Shown: positions 8,767 through 17,388, numbered from the stretch's first letter. The stretch: DNA of 41,400 nucleotides from Muribaculum sp. (GCA_023667055.1 JAMPAV010000015.1:1-41400), one strand, 5' to 3'. Notes: generated from the sequence alone by a model not told the origin. Numbers and translations are program-made.

Positions 8767-9804
8767 TTAGATGGAGAAATGAAGAATGACCCGCTGATAG
8801 AAATTGAAGTGGGAAGGCGCGATGTTGAAATCAAGAGAAGCTCTCAGCGACATGAACTTGCGGCGTAGAAACCAAACTGCAACTGATGTCCTGTTATAGA
8901 GTGAAGCCGCATAGTAGGGCTCCCCCTGGTCAAGAGTGACTCCATAATGACCATAATATGGAAAAAGTTTGCCACCGGCATAAAACGTATTTTTAAGTTC
9001 AATGAATCTCCACATCACGTCAAGATCAGCCCAAACACCAACCGGTGTCTTCCATTTCATATCGCCACGATCTCGGGTTAGAGCACCCAACACTCCGGCT
9101 CGCAGACTGCATGTATCAAGAGATAAAGTCACCATCTTGGCCAGATTGATTCCAACGTAAGGATTATATAGGAAATTGTCAACCACATTCTGGCCTATGT
9201 GTTCAGACTTGTCAAGTGCCAGATGATTCATCATTGCCACTCCTCCCCACATAAATTTTCCATCTTTATATGTGCGTTCGCCTGAGGCTATTATGTTGAA
9301 CGCCTCTCGTTGCTTCTCAGTTTGCATACCGCGCCAATCCAGTATGGCTTGAAAATATCCATTTTCATTTTTATAGCCAATCAAGGCACCACGCACGTTC
9401 CTCTGTGCATAATTGACCGAATCATTCCATATATAGTTGGGCATATCAGCATAGAGTTGGTTTTTGCCAAACATGCCAATTGCAAATCTCAAGCCTTTGT
9501 TTTGATATCGATAGTAGAGAGTGGGCGAGACTTTATGTCCGTCCCATTCGCAACCTATTGGCTGTGTCCACACAGCTCCTCCGGCCACTCGATGCCGGCC
9601 ATCGTAAAGACTTACGCCTATTTCAGGTGCAAGTTGGGTCTGGAAGAAGGTCTTGGCCGCAGCATATTTGGTGTCGCCTTCGCGATTATCGAATATCGCT
9701 GACATGTCGAGGCTCCAATACAAATCCGGTCTTTGTGCGAAAAGACCGGATATGCAGTGGAATGCCATAAAGGCTATTACGATTTTTCTTATATTGTGCT
9801 TCAT
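8767..9804 (-). CDS. Exported outer-membrane-like beta-barrel protein, function unknown
   Basis: I do not recognise a specific family. The N-terminus is a signal peptide (MKHNIRKIVIAFMAFHCISGLFAQ, with cleavage expected after the AQ). The rest is rich in alternating aromatic/polar stretches and ends near aromatic residues (VILHFSI), as expected for an outer-membrane beta-barrel. The mature part is about 320 residues. The reading frame is open further upstream to 10185, but that extension overlaps the PAP2 gene and looks like shadow sequence. The chosen ATG gives a good signal peptide and a 4-bp ATGA overlap with the PAP2 stop, so the two are translationally coupled. The barrel may act in envelope lipid handling with that phosphatase (inference). 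Confidence 0.75.
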   Translation of the reverse strand: MKHNIRKIVIAFMAFHCISGLFAQRPDLYWSLDMSAIFDNREGDTKYAAAKTFFQTQLAPEIGVSLYDGRHRVAGGAVWTQPIGCEWDGHKVSPTLYYRYQNKGLRFAIGMFGKNQLYADMPNYIWNDSVNYAQRNVRGALIGYKNENGYFQAILDWRGMQTEKQREAFNIIASGERTYKDGKFMWGGVAMMNHLALDKSEHIGQNVVDNFLYNPYVGINLAKMVTLSLDTCSLRAGVLGALTRDRGDMKWKTPVGVWADLDVMWRFIELKNTFYAGGKLFPYYGHYGVTLDQGEPYYAASLYNRTSVAVWFLRRKFMSLRASLDFNIAPSHFNFYQRVILHFSI

Positions 9805-10406
9805 CTTGTAATGATGTTCTGGCGGATTGATGAGTATATTCTTGGAGTAAAGGTGTAGAGTGTGTTGACTATTACAAGCGATAAGTATCCGAAAACACTT
9901 CCGAATGCTGCTCCACACAAGATGTCGGTGGGATAATGCACGCCAAGATAAAGCCTGGATATGCTGACAACAATGGCCCAAAGGAAAATACACCCGGTGA
10001 AAATTCTGTTGCGAAAAATGAATGACAGCAACGTAGCAAGTGCAAACGTGTTGGCACCATGACAGGATGGCCAACTGTAGCCTCCGGGGGATATGCCTTT
10101 CACTATGGTGATATATTCGAAAATTGGATTGTCCGGATTGCATGGTCGAAGTCTTGCCACTATGGGCCGGATCACACTTGCACATATCTGATCGGTCATG
10201 ACTATGGCCAACACTACGGCCAGAAGTGCAACGCCTGCTTTCTTCGGACCCAAACGCTTAAACAAGAAGTCAAGCAGCAAAACATAAAAAGGTATCCAAA
10301 TCCATTTACCAGTGACAAGCGACATAAACTCATCAAGGAATGGAGTATGGTTGCCGTTGAAAAACAACAATATATGGTTGTCAAGAGAGGTTAACGTTTC
10401 AATCAT
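9801..10406 (-). CDS. PAP2 superfamily membrane phosphatase
   Basis: Integral membrane phosphatase of the type-2 phosphatidic acid phosphatase fold. Its relatives act on undecaprenyl pyrophosphate, phosphatidylglycerophosphate or lipid A phosphates at the periplasmic face. The three active-site motifs are recognisable: RPIVARLRP (KX6RP with Arg in place of Lys), WPSCHG (PSGH with Cys for Gly), and SRLYLGVHYPTD (SRX5HX3D). Several hydrophobic segments separate them. The 201-residue length is typical. Its stop overlaps the start of the barrel-protein gene. The substrate cannot be told from the sequence; LpxE- and PgpB-like roles are both possible. Confidence 0.88.
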   Translation of the reverse strand: MIETLTSLDNHILLFFNGNHTPFLDEFMSLVTGKWIWIPFYVLLLDFLFKRLGPKKAGVALLAVVLAIVMTDQICASVIRPIVARLRPCNPDNPIFEYITIVKGISPGGYSWPSCHGANTFALATLLSFIFRNRIFTGCIFLWAIVVSISRLYLGVHYPTDILCGAAFGSVFGYLSLVIVNTLYTFTPRIYSSIRQNIITR

Positions 10407-10460
10407 GATTGTAAGTTCTTGAAGAAATATGAAAAATGTCCTTTATGTCCTTTCAGACTG

Positions 10461-10492
10461 CAAATATAGTCATTTTTTCGGAATCTATAAAA
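10461..10492 (-). promoter_or_regulatory. Promoter for the PAP2/barrel operon
   Basis: Minus strand -7 TATATTTG (10461-10468, exact TAnnTTTG), with TTTT (three of four) at 10489-10492 after a 20-bp spacer. The leader is about 50 nt. Confidence 0.65.
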
Positions 10493-10513
10493 TTATTTTT
10501 CTTTTTATTTGAT

Positions 10514-10546
10514 AAAAAAAGATAAGGAGCCCAAAAACTCCTTATC
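10514..10546 (-). terminator. Intrinsic terminator after the PurF-like gene
   Basis: A perfect 9-bp stem GATAAGGAG/CTCCTTATC with an 8-nt loop, followed on the minus strand by seven T. It lies about 55 bp after the PurF-like stop codon. Confidence 0.88.
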
Positions 10547-10599
10547 TATATATAATGTTTTTATAAATTATATTAAAAGCTGTTCTATAAGGTCCCGAC

Positions 10600-12012
10600 T
10601 CAAAAATGAGAAGTGCCATCAAAGCAATGTGTGCAAATCTGCTCTTTTGGCAGACCAATCGCTTCCACCAGATTTTCAAGAGTATTAAATTTAAGGGAGG
10701 TCAAGCCATATCGCTCTCGGATTTTCTCCACCAGTTTGCAATAGCGGCAACTTCCCGTCGTAGCGTACTCTTCAAGATGTGCATTTGAATCTCCCTCAAG
10801 TTCTTCAATGATGCGGCGGGTGATCAACTCCATTTCAGATTTTGATGACGTGAAATTGAGATAACGGCATCCATAGATCAAAGGTGGACATGCTATGCGC
10901 ATGTGCACTTCCTTGGCTCCACAGTCATATAGCACTTTCACGTTGTCGTTAAGCTGTGTGCCCCTCACTATGGAGTCATCACAAAACAGCGCCCGTTTCC
11001 CTTCAAGCATGGCCTTATTGGGTACGAGCTTCATTTTGGCTATGAATGAACGCATAGTCTGATCAGACGGTGTGAAACTGCGTGGCCAGGTAGGAGTATA
11101 TTTGGAGATGCAGCGTTGATACGGAGTGCCATGTCCCGCGGCATATCCAAGTGCCATCCCTACTCCCGAATCTGGAATTCCGGCCACACAGTCGATTTCT
11201 GTCTCCTTGTCCTGTTGTCCGAATGCATATCCGGATTTGAATCTTACTTCCTCTACATTTCTGTTTTCGTAGGTGGAGGTCGGGAATCCATAATAAACCC
11301 ACATGAATGAACAGATCTGCATCTCCTTGTTGGCCTGACGAAGCTGTCGGATTCCGTCTGCAGTAAGTTCCAGAATCTCACCGGGACCCACATCACGTAG
11401 CAATTCGTAGTCAAGATTTGGGAAAGATGTGGATTCACTGCTGACGGCATATCCATCTTCTTTCTTGCCAATTACACAGGAGGTTCTTCCAAGTTTGTCT
11501 CTTGCCACAAGAACTGAACTTTCAGTGAGAATCAGCATTGAGCAAGATCCCTTCACCTTGTTGAAGACATTCTCGATCCCCTCAACAAACGTTTTGCCTT
11601 TATTAATAAGGAGTGCCACAAGCTCCGTGGGATTCGTAGAGCCCTGGCTGAGTTCCGCGAAGTGTGCGCCTTCGGTTATCAGTTCTCTCTCTATTTCATC
11701 GATATTATCGATTTTTGCCACAGTTACAATGGCATATCTACCGAGGTGTGAATTGATGGTGATAGGTTGTGGGTCTGTGTCGCTGATCACTCCTATGCCG
11801 ATGTTGCCCTTGTACTTGTGCAGTTCTGACTCAAATTTGGTGCGGAAATAACTGCTCTCGAGTGAGTGGATGGACCGGCAGAAACGCTTTTCTTCTGCAT
11901 CGTAGGTCACCATACCGCCCCGGCGTGTGCCGAGATGTGAATTGTAGTCAACGCCATAGAAAATATCGTTGACACACTTTCGTTTTAAGGCTGCGCCAAA
12001 AAAACCTCCCAT
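10600..12012 (-). CDS. PurF-like amidophosphoribosyltransferase paralogue without glutaminase residues
   Basis: Homologue of glutamine PRPP amidotransferase. The C-terminal phosphoribosyltransferase half is intact, with the PRPP loop ALFCDDSIVRGTQ. The cysteines expected to hold a [4Fe-4S] cluster in B. subtilis-type PurF are present: QICSF, RIACPPLIYGC and ICTHC. The N-terminal half has lost the glutaminase site. The protein starts MGGFFG instead of MCG, so the nucleophile Cys1 is Gly. The oxyanion Asn-Gly pair and the Arg/Asp glutamine-binding positions are also not recognisable. No in-frame upstream start restores a Cys. A class of such proteins is widespread in Bacteroidetes beside a normal PurF (recalled). 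It could use free ammonia, regulate, or do another PRPP reaction. It appears to be monocistronic, with its own -7 box and terminator. Confidence 0.85.
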   Translation of the reverse strand: MGGFFGAALKRKCVNDIFYGVDYNSHLGTRRGGMVTYDAEEKRFCRSIHSLESSYFRTKFESELHKYKGNIGIGVISDTDPQPITINSHLGRYAIVTVAKIDNIDEIERELITEGAHFAELSQGSTNPTELVALLINKGKTFVEGIENVFNKVKGSCSMLILTESSVLVARDKLGRTSCVIGKKEDGYAVSSESTSFPNLDYELLRDVGPGEILELTADGIRQLRQANKEMQICSFMWVYYGFPTSTYENRNVEEVRFKSGYAFGQQDKETEIDCVAGIPDSGVGMALGYAAGHGTPYQRCISKYTPTWPRSFTPSDQTMRSFIAKMKLVPNKAMLEGKRALFCDDSIVRGTQLNDNVKVLYDCGAKEVHMRIACPPLIYGCRYLNFTSSKSEMELITRRIIEELEGDSNAHLEEYATTGSCRYCKLVEKIRERYGLTSLKFNTLENLVEAIGLPKEQICTHCFDGTSHF

Positions 12013-12094
12013 AAGATTGTCAAGTTATGCTTGTTACCTGTTTAAAACTTTTCCGAAGAAGCGCAATTCGGAATGGCTCGTCGGAATCACGACG

Positions 12095-12102
12095 CAAAAT
12101 TA
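12095..12102 (-). promoter_or_regulatory. -7 element before the PurF-like gene
   Basis: TAATTTTG on the minus strand about 83 bp before the start codon. I find no good TTTG at the expected -33 distance. The rest of 12013-12186 is AT-rich, with no gene visible. Confidence 0.5.
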
Positions 12103-12186
12103 CAAAAAATATTGCAAATATTTGTTATAGGGAAGATTTTTTTAATTTTTTTGATTCGGAGTCCACGGCTCTTTTACCCGTTGTAT

Positions 12187-13374
12187 CTAAGACATTCGGT
12201 CGCGATAGTCTTCGTATGTATATTTTCGTAATAGGATAGGATCTCCATCTGACGGTTTTAGCCATATTGACGGATGTTGGATTCCATTGAACATGTTTGT
12301 TTTGACCGTAGTATAATGGTTCATATCGCATAAAGTCAGCCTTTCACCCACTTTTAGTGGATGGTCAAAGTCCCAGTCGCCGACAAAATCTCCGCTCAGA
12401 CAAGAATTGCCGCCGAGACGATAAGTATATCTCGTCCCATCAGCCGAATGAATGTCTTGCACCCGCAGATCCTCATTATTTTTTTCAGGCAAAGCCTCCG
12501 CTATCACAGGCTTATACGGCATTTCGAGACAATCCGGCATGTGGCAAGCAAAAGATGCATCTATTATTGCTGTTTTTATACCTGCATCCTCCACCACATC
12601 AAGCACCTCCGTGATCAAATCTCCCGTTTGCCATGTGAAGGCACTGCCCGGTTCCATAATTATTTTCAAACCAGGGTATTCTACATGAAGATCATTTATA
12701 AGTTTGAAAAGAAATCTGATATCATATCCCTTTCTTGTCATGAGATGTCCACCTCCCATATTCAGCCATTTGATTTTAGGCAGCAAGTGTCCATATTGCG
12801 ACTTAAGCGCTTCAAGCACTTTAGCCAGGTCATGACTGTCTGATTCGCAAAGAGCATGGAAATGCAACCCCTCTATTCCCTCTGGCAAGCCGCCGGACAA
12901 TGCCGGGGCGGATTCTCCAAATCTTGAGCCCGGTACGCATGGATTGTAAATATCAGTGTCTATTACACTGCAATGGGGATTTATGCGTAGTCCCGGACTG
13001 ACCCTTTTCTCAGAATGCGTTTCATTCCAACTTTCTATTATAGGTTTGAAATGCTCATATTGTGTTATTGAATTGAATGTGATATGACTGCATCCCTTAA
13101 GAAACTGTGGGAATGTGACATCGGTATATACAGGACAATAAGCATGCACGTCATTTCCGAGATAATCAAGCGACAATTGCATTTCATTGAGTGAACTTGC
13201 TGTTGAAGCCGTGAAAAATCTTTTTATAATTGGAAAAGTTTTCCATAATGCATTTGCTTTGAATGCCATAATAATTTTCACGTCCGCTTCTTGCTCCACC
13301 CTTTTTAGCAGTTCAAGATTTTTCAGCAATCTTTCCTCATATACGATATAATATGGTGTCTGTATGTGATTCAT
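12187..13374 (-). CDS. nspC: Carboxynorspermidine decarboxylase
   Basis: PLP enzyme of the alanine racemase/ornithine decarboxylase fold that removes CO2 from carboxy(nor)spermidine, the last step of the polyamine route found in many gut Bacteroidales. The PLP lysine is Lys39 in the MAFKANALW motif. The glycine-rich MGGGHLMTR and the catalytic-loop region (EPGSAF, then the ACHMPDCLEMPYKP stretch) fit the NspC subgroup rather than LysA. The 395-residue length is normal. It is the last gene of the seven-gene minus-strand run. The partner carboxynorspermidine dehydrogenase is not in the window. Confidence 0.93.
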   Translation of the reverse strand: MNHIQTPYYIVYEERLLKNLELLKRVEQEADVKIIMAFKANALWKTFPIIKRFFTASTASSLNEMQLSLDYLGNDVHAYCPVYTDVTFPQFLKGCSHITFNSITQYEHFKPIIESWNETHSEKRVSPGLRINPHCSVIDTDIYNPCVPGSRFGESAPALSGGLPEGIEGLHFHALCESDSHDLAKVLEALKSQYGHLLPKIKWLNMGGGHLMTRKGYDIRFLFKLINDLHVEYPGLKIIMEPGSAFTWQTGDLITEVLDVVEDAGIKTAIIDASFACHMPDCLEMPYKPVIAEALPEKNNEDLRVQDIHSADGTRYTYRLGGNSCLSGDFVGDWDFDHPLKVGERLTLCDMNHYTTVKTNMFNGIQHPSIWLKPSDGDPILLRKYTYEDYRDRMS

Positions 13375-13394
13375 TTCTATAAAACTGTTTGAGG

Positions 13395-14042
13395 TCAGAA
13401 ATCTATTTTCCCTTTCTTTGCTTCTTCAAGCATCTTCTCACCGGGCATAAGGTAAATCTCGAGTCTTCTGTTTCTTGCTCTGTTATCCATCGACGTATTC
13501 GGCACCAAAGGCACATCATCACCAAATGCGTAGGAAAAAACGTAGGAGGTGTCTGCACCATTGTCTTCAAACCATGACGTAATGGCATCAACACGATCGG
13601 CCGTAATACCTTCTCTGTATTGTTCAGAGCCTGTGTTGTCTGTATGCATCACAAGAAGGACACGAAACATATCAGGATCCTTCATGTATCTCTTTATGGG
13701 TGACAGGAGTTTTGAGGCGTTTGACTTTAGTTCCACATCATTTGGAGCAAACAGAAGTTCGGCGGGAATAGTGATTAAAATAACTTCTTTTTTCCGATAA
13801 GCCTCAATTGTGCAGTCTCCATTTCTTGGGGAAAGAGGCCCGTTCATTAGTTTTTGTCTTGCTTCAATATCCTGGAATTTGCGTATGAGGTCGGCGGCCT
13901 TAGGTTCTCCCGACAAGTTTACCGATTTCAACATCTGCGTGAATGTCAAATCTTCAAGATTATCTTGCGATTTCAACTCGAAAGCACACAGAAACAATGC
14001 AAGGCATAAAATAGATACCCGTATTTTTTTCATTCTTCGCAA
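13395..14042 (-). CDS. OmpA-family periplasmic/outer-membrane protein
   Basis: Begins with a signal peptide (KIRVSILCLALFLCAFELKS). Then comes a short N-terminal region of about 80 residues, followed by an OmpA/MotB-type C-terminal domain (about 85-200). Recognisable features are IPAELLFAPNDVELKSNASKLL, the LLVMHTDNTGS stretch and the RNRRLEIYL ending, which form the peptidoglycan-binding fold. There is no transmembrane barrel, so it probably tethers the envelope to the wall. It lies 17 bp after rimM and 20 bp before nspC. At 215 residues it is a small family member. Two Met codons near the start (MRRM) leave three residues of uncertainty. Confidence 0.85.
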   Translation of the reverse strand: MRRMKKIRVSILCLALFLCAFELKSQDNLEDLTFTQMLKSVNLSGEPKAADLIRKFQDIEARQKLMNGPLSPRNGDCTIEAYRKKEVILITIPAELLFAPNDVELKSNASKLLSPIKRYMKDPDMFRVLLVMHTDNTGSEQYREGITADRVDAITSWFEDNGADTSYVFSYAFGDDVPLVPNTSMDNRARNRRLEIYLMPGEKMLEEAKKGKIDF

Positions 14043-14059
14043 CTTATAATTAACAAACC

Positions 14060-14611
14060 CTAACTCTTGTTCAAGTCTGTAAGTCCGTATGGCAGAGTCA
14101 TGCGGATGATATGATTTTCCTCATCCATTTCATCTATGAAATCCTCTGTGAGTGGAATATATATTGTATTTCCATCAGGCGCTTGAACTATAAAAAGTTC
14201 ATTTTCAGTATTTGTATCTATGTCAACAATACTCCCCACAACGCCTGTTTCGGAATCTTCAATTGTCCAGCCTACCAGATCATCCAATAATTCAACCTCT
14301 TCATCGAAATTATCTGAAATATATTCTTTCAACTTATTGCGCAAGGCATATATAGTCTTGTTGACAATCTTTTTTGCCTCGAATTCTGAGTCTATTCCTT
14401 CAAACTTCACAAGATGGGAGAAACTGCCCTTTTTACGGATACTTTCCGTGTAAAAGGGCACAAATATTCCGTCTATCTCTATAATTGCCGGATTCCCGGA
14501 TGAAAAGTATTCCGGGGTTATATCCAGCAGCATGTTCAACTCCCCTTTCAATCCGTGAGTCTTCTGAAGTTTACCCACAGCACTTATTTCTCCATCTGTA
14601 ATCATAATCAT
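14060..14611 (-). CDS. rimM: Ribosome maturation factor RimM
   Basis: Assists processing of 16S rRNA and assembly of the 30S head, binding protein S19. The N-terminal RimM beta-barrel shows VGKLQKTHGLKGEL, and the C-terminal PRC-barrel shows DDLVGWTIEDSETGVVGSIVDID with IPLTEDFI. The 183 residues match the family. The start (MIMITDG) has three closely spaced Met/Ile options; the third codon ATG is also possible. Located after murA, 37 bp downstream, in the same minus-strand run. Confidence 0.92.
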   Translation of the reverse strand: MIMITDGEISAVGKLQKTHGLKGELNMLLDITPEYFSSGNPAIIEIDGIFVPFYTESIRKKGSFSHLVKFEGIDSEFEAKKIVNKTIYALRNKLKEYISDNFDEEVELLDDLVGWTIEDSETGVVGSIVDIDTNTENELFIVQAPDGNTIYIPLTEDFIDEMDEENHIIRMTLPYGLTDLNKS

Positions 14612-14648
14612 ACATTTTGCAGACCTACGTTACCGACAATCTGTTGTT

Positions 14649-15956
14649 TCAATTTCTGAATATCTTGGCACCCAATGAATTGAGACGTTCATCAATACGT
14701 TCATATCCTCTGTCGATTTGGTCAATGTTGTCAATTCTGCTTATACCTTTGGCTGCCATGGCAGCAATGAGCAATGCGATACCGGCCCGTATGTCGGGGC
14801 TGACCATCCTCGATGCTCTTAAAGAATTGAACTTTCCGCTTCCAATCACTGCGGCTCTGTGAGGGTCGCATAATATGATCTTGGCACCCATGTCGATGAG
14901 TTTATCCACAAAGAACAGACGACTTTCAAACATCTTCTGGTGTATTAACACACTTCCCCTTGCTTGGGTTGCCGCCACCAAAAAAATACTCAGCAGATCA
15001 GGAGAAAGACCTGGCCATGGCGCATCAGCTATTGTCATGATAGAACCATCCAGAAACGATTCAATCTCATAAATTTCTTTCTGGTCTATTACAATGTCAT
15101 CTCCTTTCACTTCAAGGTTGATTCCAAGCCTTGCATAAGCATCCGGGATAATACCAAGATCTCTGACCCCGACATTCTTCAGCGTTAGGCTGCTGCCTGT
15201 CATTGCTGCTATACCGATGAAACTTCCGACCTCAATCATATCGGGGAGCAACTTGTGATTTACTCCCCAAAGCGATGATACACCTTTTATTGTGAGCAGA
15301 TTGCTTCCTATTCCTTCAATATTGGCTCCCATTTTCACCAGCATTTTGCAAAGTTGCTGGATATACGGCTCGCATGCAGCATTGTATATGACAGTCTTTC
15401 CATTGGCCAAGACTGACGCCATAATTAAATTGGCCGTACCGGTCACGGAAGCTTCGTCTAAAAGCATATACACTCCGTTGAGTCCTTTAGGAGCCGTAAT
15501 ATTGTAAACACGTCTTGTGGAATCATATTCAAATTTACCTCCGAGTTTCTCCAGACCGAGCAAATGCGTGTCAAGCCGCCTTCGGCCAATCTTGTCACCT
15601 CCGGGTTTGGGTAATACAGCCTCTCCAAATCTCGCTACGAGCGGACCTGTCACCATCACCGATCCTCTCAGAGACTGCGCCTTGGTGCGGAATTCTTCAG
15701 AATGCAAATATTCCAGATTAACATTGTCAGCCTGAAACTCGCAAGTGTGTCGGTCTATATAGGATGTTTTGACTCCAAGTCTTGTCAGCAAATCAATCAG
15801 ATTGTTGACATCTGCAATGTCAGGTAGATTTGATATAGTAACTTTTTCAGGGGTTAGAAGACATGCACAAATCACTTGAAGCGCTTCATTTTTTGCACCC
15901 TGCGGTTCTATGGAGCCTTGTAGTCGGCATCCACCCTCTACTATAAATTCGCTCAT
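14649..15956 (-). CDS. murA: UDP-N-acetylglucosamine 1-carboxyvinyltransferase
   Basis: First committed step of peptidoglycan synthesis, transferring enolpyruvate from PEP to UDP-GlcNAc in the cytoplasm. EPSP-synthase fold of 435 residues. Lys22 in QGAKNEA is the conserved PEP-site lysine, and the C-terminal RGYERIDERL stretch is present. In the active-site loop, the usual catalytic Cys (PGGC.IG) is replaced by Asp121 in PGGDKIG. This is the natural variant linked to intrinsic fosfomycin resistance in Mycobacterium, Chlamydia and Borrelia. The gene follows the DUF4290 gene by 5 bp and precedes rimM. Confidence 0.96.
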   Translation of the reverse strand: MSEFIVEGGCRLQGSIEPQGAKNEALQVICACLLTPEKVTISNLPDIADVNNLIDLLTRLGVKTSYIDRHTCEFQADNVNLEYLHSEEFRTKAQSLRGSVMVTGPLVARFGEAVLPKPGGDKIGRRRLDTHLLGLEKLGGKFEYDSTRRVYNITAPKGLNGVYMLLDEASVTGTANLIMASVLANGKTVIYNAACEPYIQQLCKMLVKMGANIEGIGSNLLTIKGVSSLWGVNHKLLPDMIEVGSFIGIAAMTGSSLTLKNVGVRDLGIIPDAYARLGINLEVKGDDIVIDQKEIYEIESFLDGSIMTIADAPWPGLSPDLLSIFLVAATQARGSVLIHQKMFESRLFFVDKLIDMGAKIILCDPHRAAVIGSGKFNSLRASRMVSPDIRAGIALLIAAMAAKGISRIDNIDQIDRGYERIDERLNSLGAKIFRN

Positions 15957-15961
15957 GTATG

Positions 15962-16693
15962 TTATTTCTTTTTCTTGTTTCCCTGCTTCTGGTTTCTGTT
16001 GGATAACACTTCTTGATAATCATAAAGCTGAATCTCGCCCGGCAACAGATCTATTTTGCCGTTGCTCATGAAGCAAAGGTCTCTCAAAACCTTTTGGTCG
16101 CTTACAGCCTCTTTGTTGTGAGCCAGCATCAGCTTCTTGATATGATTGGCTATTATTCCTATCAATGTCTGTTTTTCTTCAGATTCTTCCATTTCCGACA
16201 CCGTCTGCACCATATTCTGAATGTGTTTCCCATAATAACGGAAAAGTATATCACGTGCATTGCTGTAGGGTATTGAATTTGGAACCGGATTGGCTTCTTC
16301 TCTTGTGACGACATGGACAGGGAAATCTATGTCAAGTTGAAAATTAGCCATTATGTTGATATGATCCCATATCTTTTTTCTGTCGTTAGGATCTCTTCTT
16401 AGGGATGGTATCAAGACAGTCATTATCTCTGCAATTGCATTAGCACAACTGGTTCGCTGCTCTCTATCCTCAATAGAAACGCAATAATCCACAAGATTTT
16501 GTATATTACGCCCGTATTCAGCCATTTTAAGCACAGGCATTCCCGTATTGTACGGAATCATTCTTACCATACCCTCAGGAATTTCCGTCATTGCAATGTC
16601 GCGAGTGTTGATAGGTTCATCTTTTTTTATTTCTTCATCAATTATTTCTTCCATCGTTGTGTCTGTTTTCCTCTGGTTCTTATCAAATTTCAT
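15962..16693 (-). CDS. DUF4290 domain protein
   Basis: Bacteroidetes-specific protein of unknown function, recognised by the IPYNTGMPVLKMAEYGRNIQ motif and the PSLRRDPNDRKKIWDH motif. It is largely alpha-helical, with no signal peptide or membrane segment, an acidic N-terminus and a lysine-rich C-terminal tail (NRNQKQGNKKKK). A GTG one codon upstream is possible. I chose the ATG at 16693 because it overlaps the tsaB stop (TGATG), indicating coupled translation. It sits between tsaB and murA, a position I recall as conserved in Bacteroidales, which hints at a cell-wall or translation-linked role but does not prove it. Confidence 0.82.
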   Translation of the reverse strand: MKFDKNQRKTDTTMEEIIDEEIKKDEPINTRDIAMTEIPEGMVRMIPYNTGMPVLKMAEYGRNIQNLVDYCVSIEDREQRTSCANAIAEIMTVLIPSLRRDPNDRKKIWDHINIMANFQLDIDFPVHVVTREEANPVPNSIPYSNARDILFRYYGKHIQNMVQTVSEMEESEEKQTLIGIIANHIKKLMLAHNKEAVSDQKVLRDLCFMSNGKIDLLPGEIQLYDYQEVLSNRNQKQGNKKKK

Positions 16694-17388
16694 CACAGTC
16701 CTTTTACTGTGCTTTTTTTAGCCTCATATTCTTTCAGATATTCAGGGACACTGTAAGCCACATCCGTGAATTTATTCTCTCTGAATGCTTTTTCTGCGAG
16801 TGCCGTCATATCCGCTGCACGAGGATTGATGTTGTCAATCCAATGGTATCTTTCTCCTTTAAGCACATTTTTGGACTTGCCCGATCCGTCACCCATGAAA
16901 TAAACATCATGTTCTTCCGGAAGTTCGCTGTAGCAACATTCTTCCAAAATCAGGGGCTGGGGATTCATCAATGTGTCAAGCCGGAAATTATAGGCGGCCG
17001 TATATACTTCCATTCGTCTCGCATCTATCATAGGCACAAGTATCTCATCACCTTGCCAGTCAAGGTCGCGAAACATAGCCTTGACCGCTAATATCTGGAG
17101 TGTGGAAATCCCTATCAGGGGCACATCAAGTGAAAAGCACAGACCTTTGGCCATCGAAAGGCCGATCCGGAGACCTGTATAACTGCCCGGACCCATGCTG
17201 ACGGCCACTGCATCAATATTCCATTCTCTACGTCGGGCTTCCTTGATGCAATCCTCTACAAACGGACCGATAGCCCTCGCATGATTCATCTCTGTGTCAT
17301 CTTCCCTGCTGAATTCTGCAAGTCCCTCATGGATAAGTGCTACACTGCAGTATTTCGACGAAGTCTCTATAGCTAATATTGTGCTCAT
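16693..17388 (-). CDS. tsaB: tRNA threonylcarbamoyladenosine biosynthesis protein TsaB
   Basis: Partner of TsaD in making t6A at position 37 of ANN-decoding tRNAs. It has the ASKHA ATPase-like fold, with the N-terminal ILAIETSSKYCSVAL motif, and the PGSYTGLRIGLSMAKGL signature typical of TsaB/YeaZ. The 231-residue length is normal, and it lacks the extra metal-site histidines of TsaD, as expected. Its stop overlaps the DUF4290 start by one base. The COG2509 flavoprotein gene is 41 bp upstream. Confidence 0.93.
   Translation of the reverse strand: MSTILAIETSSKYCSVALIHEGLAEFSREDDTEMNHARAIGPFVEDCIKEARRREWNIDAVAVSMGPGSYTGLRIGLSMAKGLCFSLDVPLIGISTLQILAVKAMFRDLDWQGDEILVPMIDARRMEVYTAAYNFRLDTLMNPQPLILEECCYSELPEEHDVYFMGDGSGKSKNVLKGERYHWIDNINPRAADMTALAEKAFRENKFTDVAYSVPEYLKEYEAKKSTVKGL

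Noticed and set aside
9805..10185. N-terminal extension of the barrel-protein frame
   Set aside because: It overlaps the PAP2 gene in another frame, has no signal peptide, and its composition (many His, Cys, Ser) is unlike the rest of the protein.
12357..12843. Plus-strand open frames opposite nspC
   Set aside because: They are shadows of nspC with no recognisable features.
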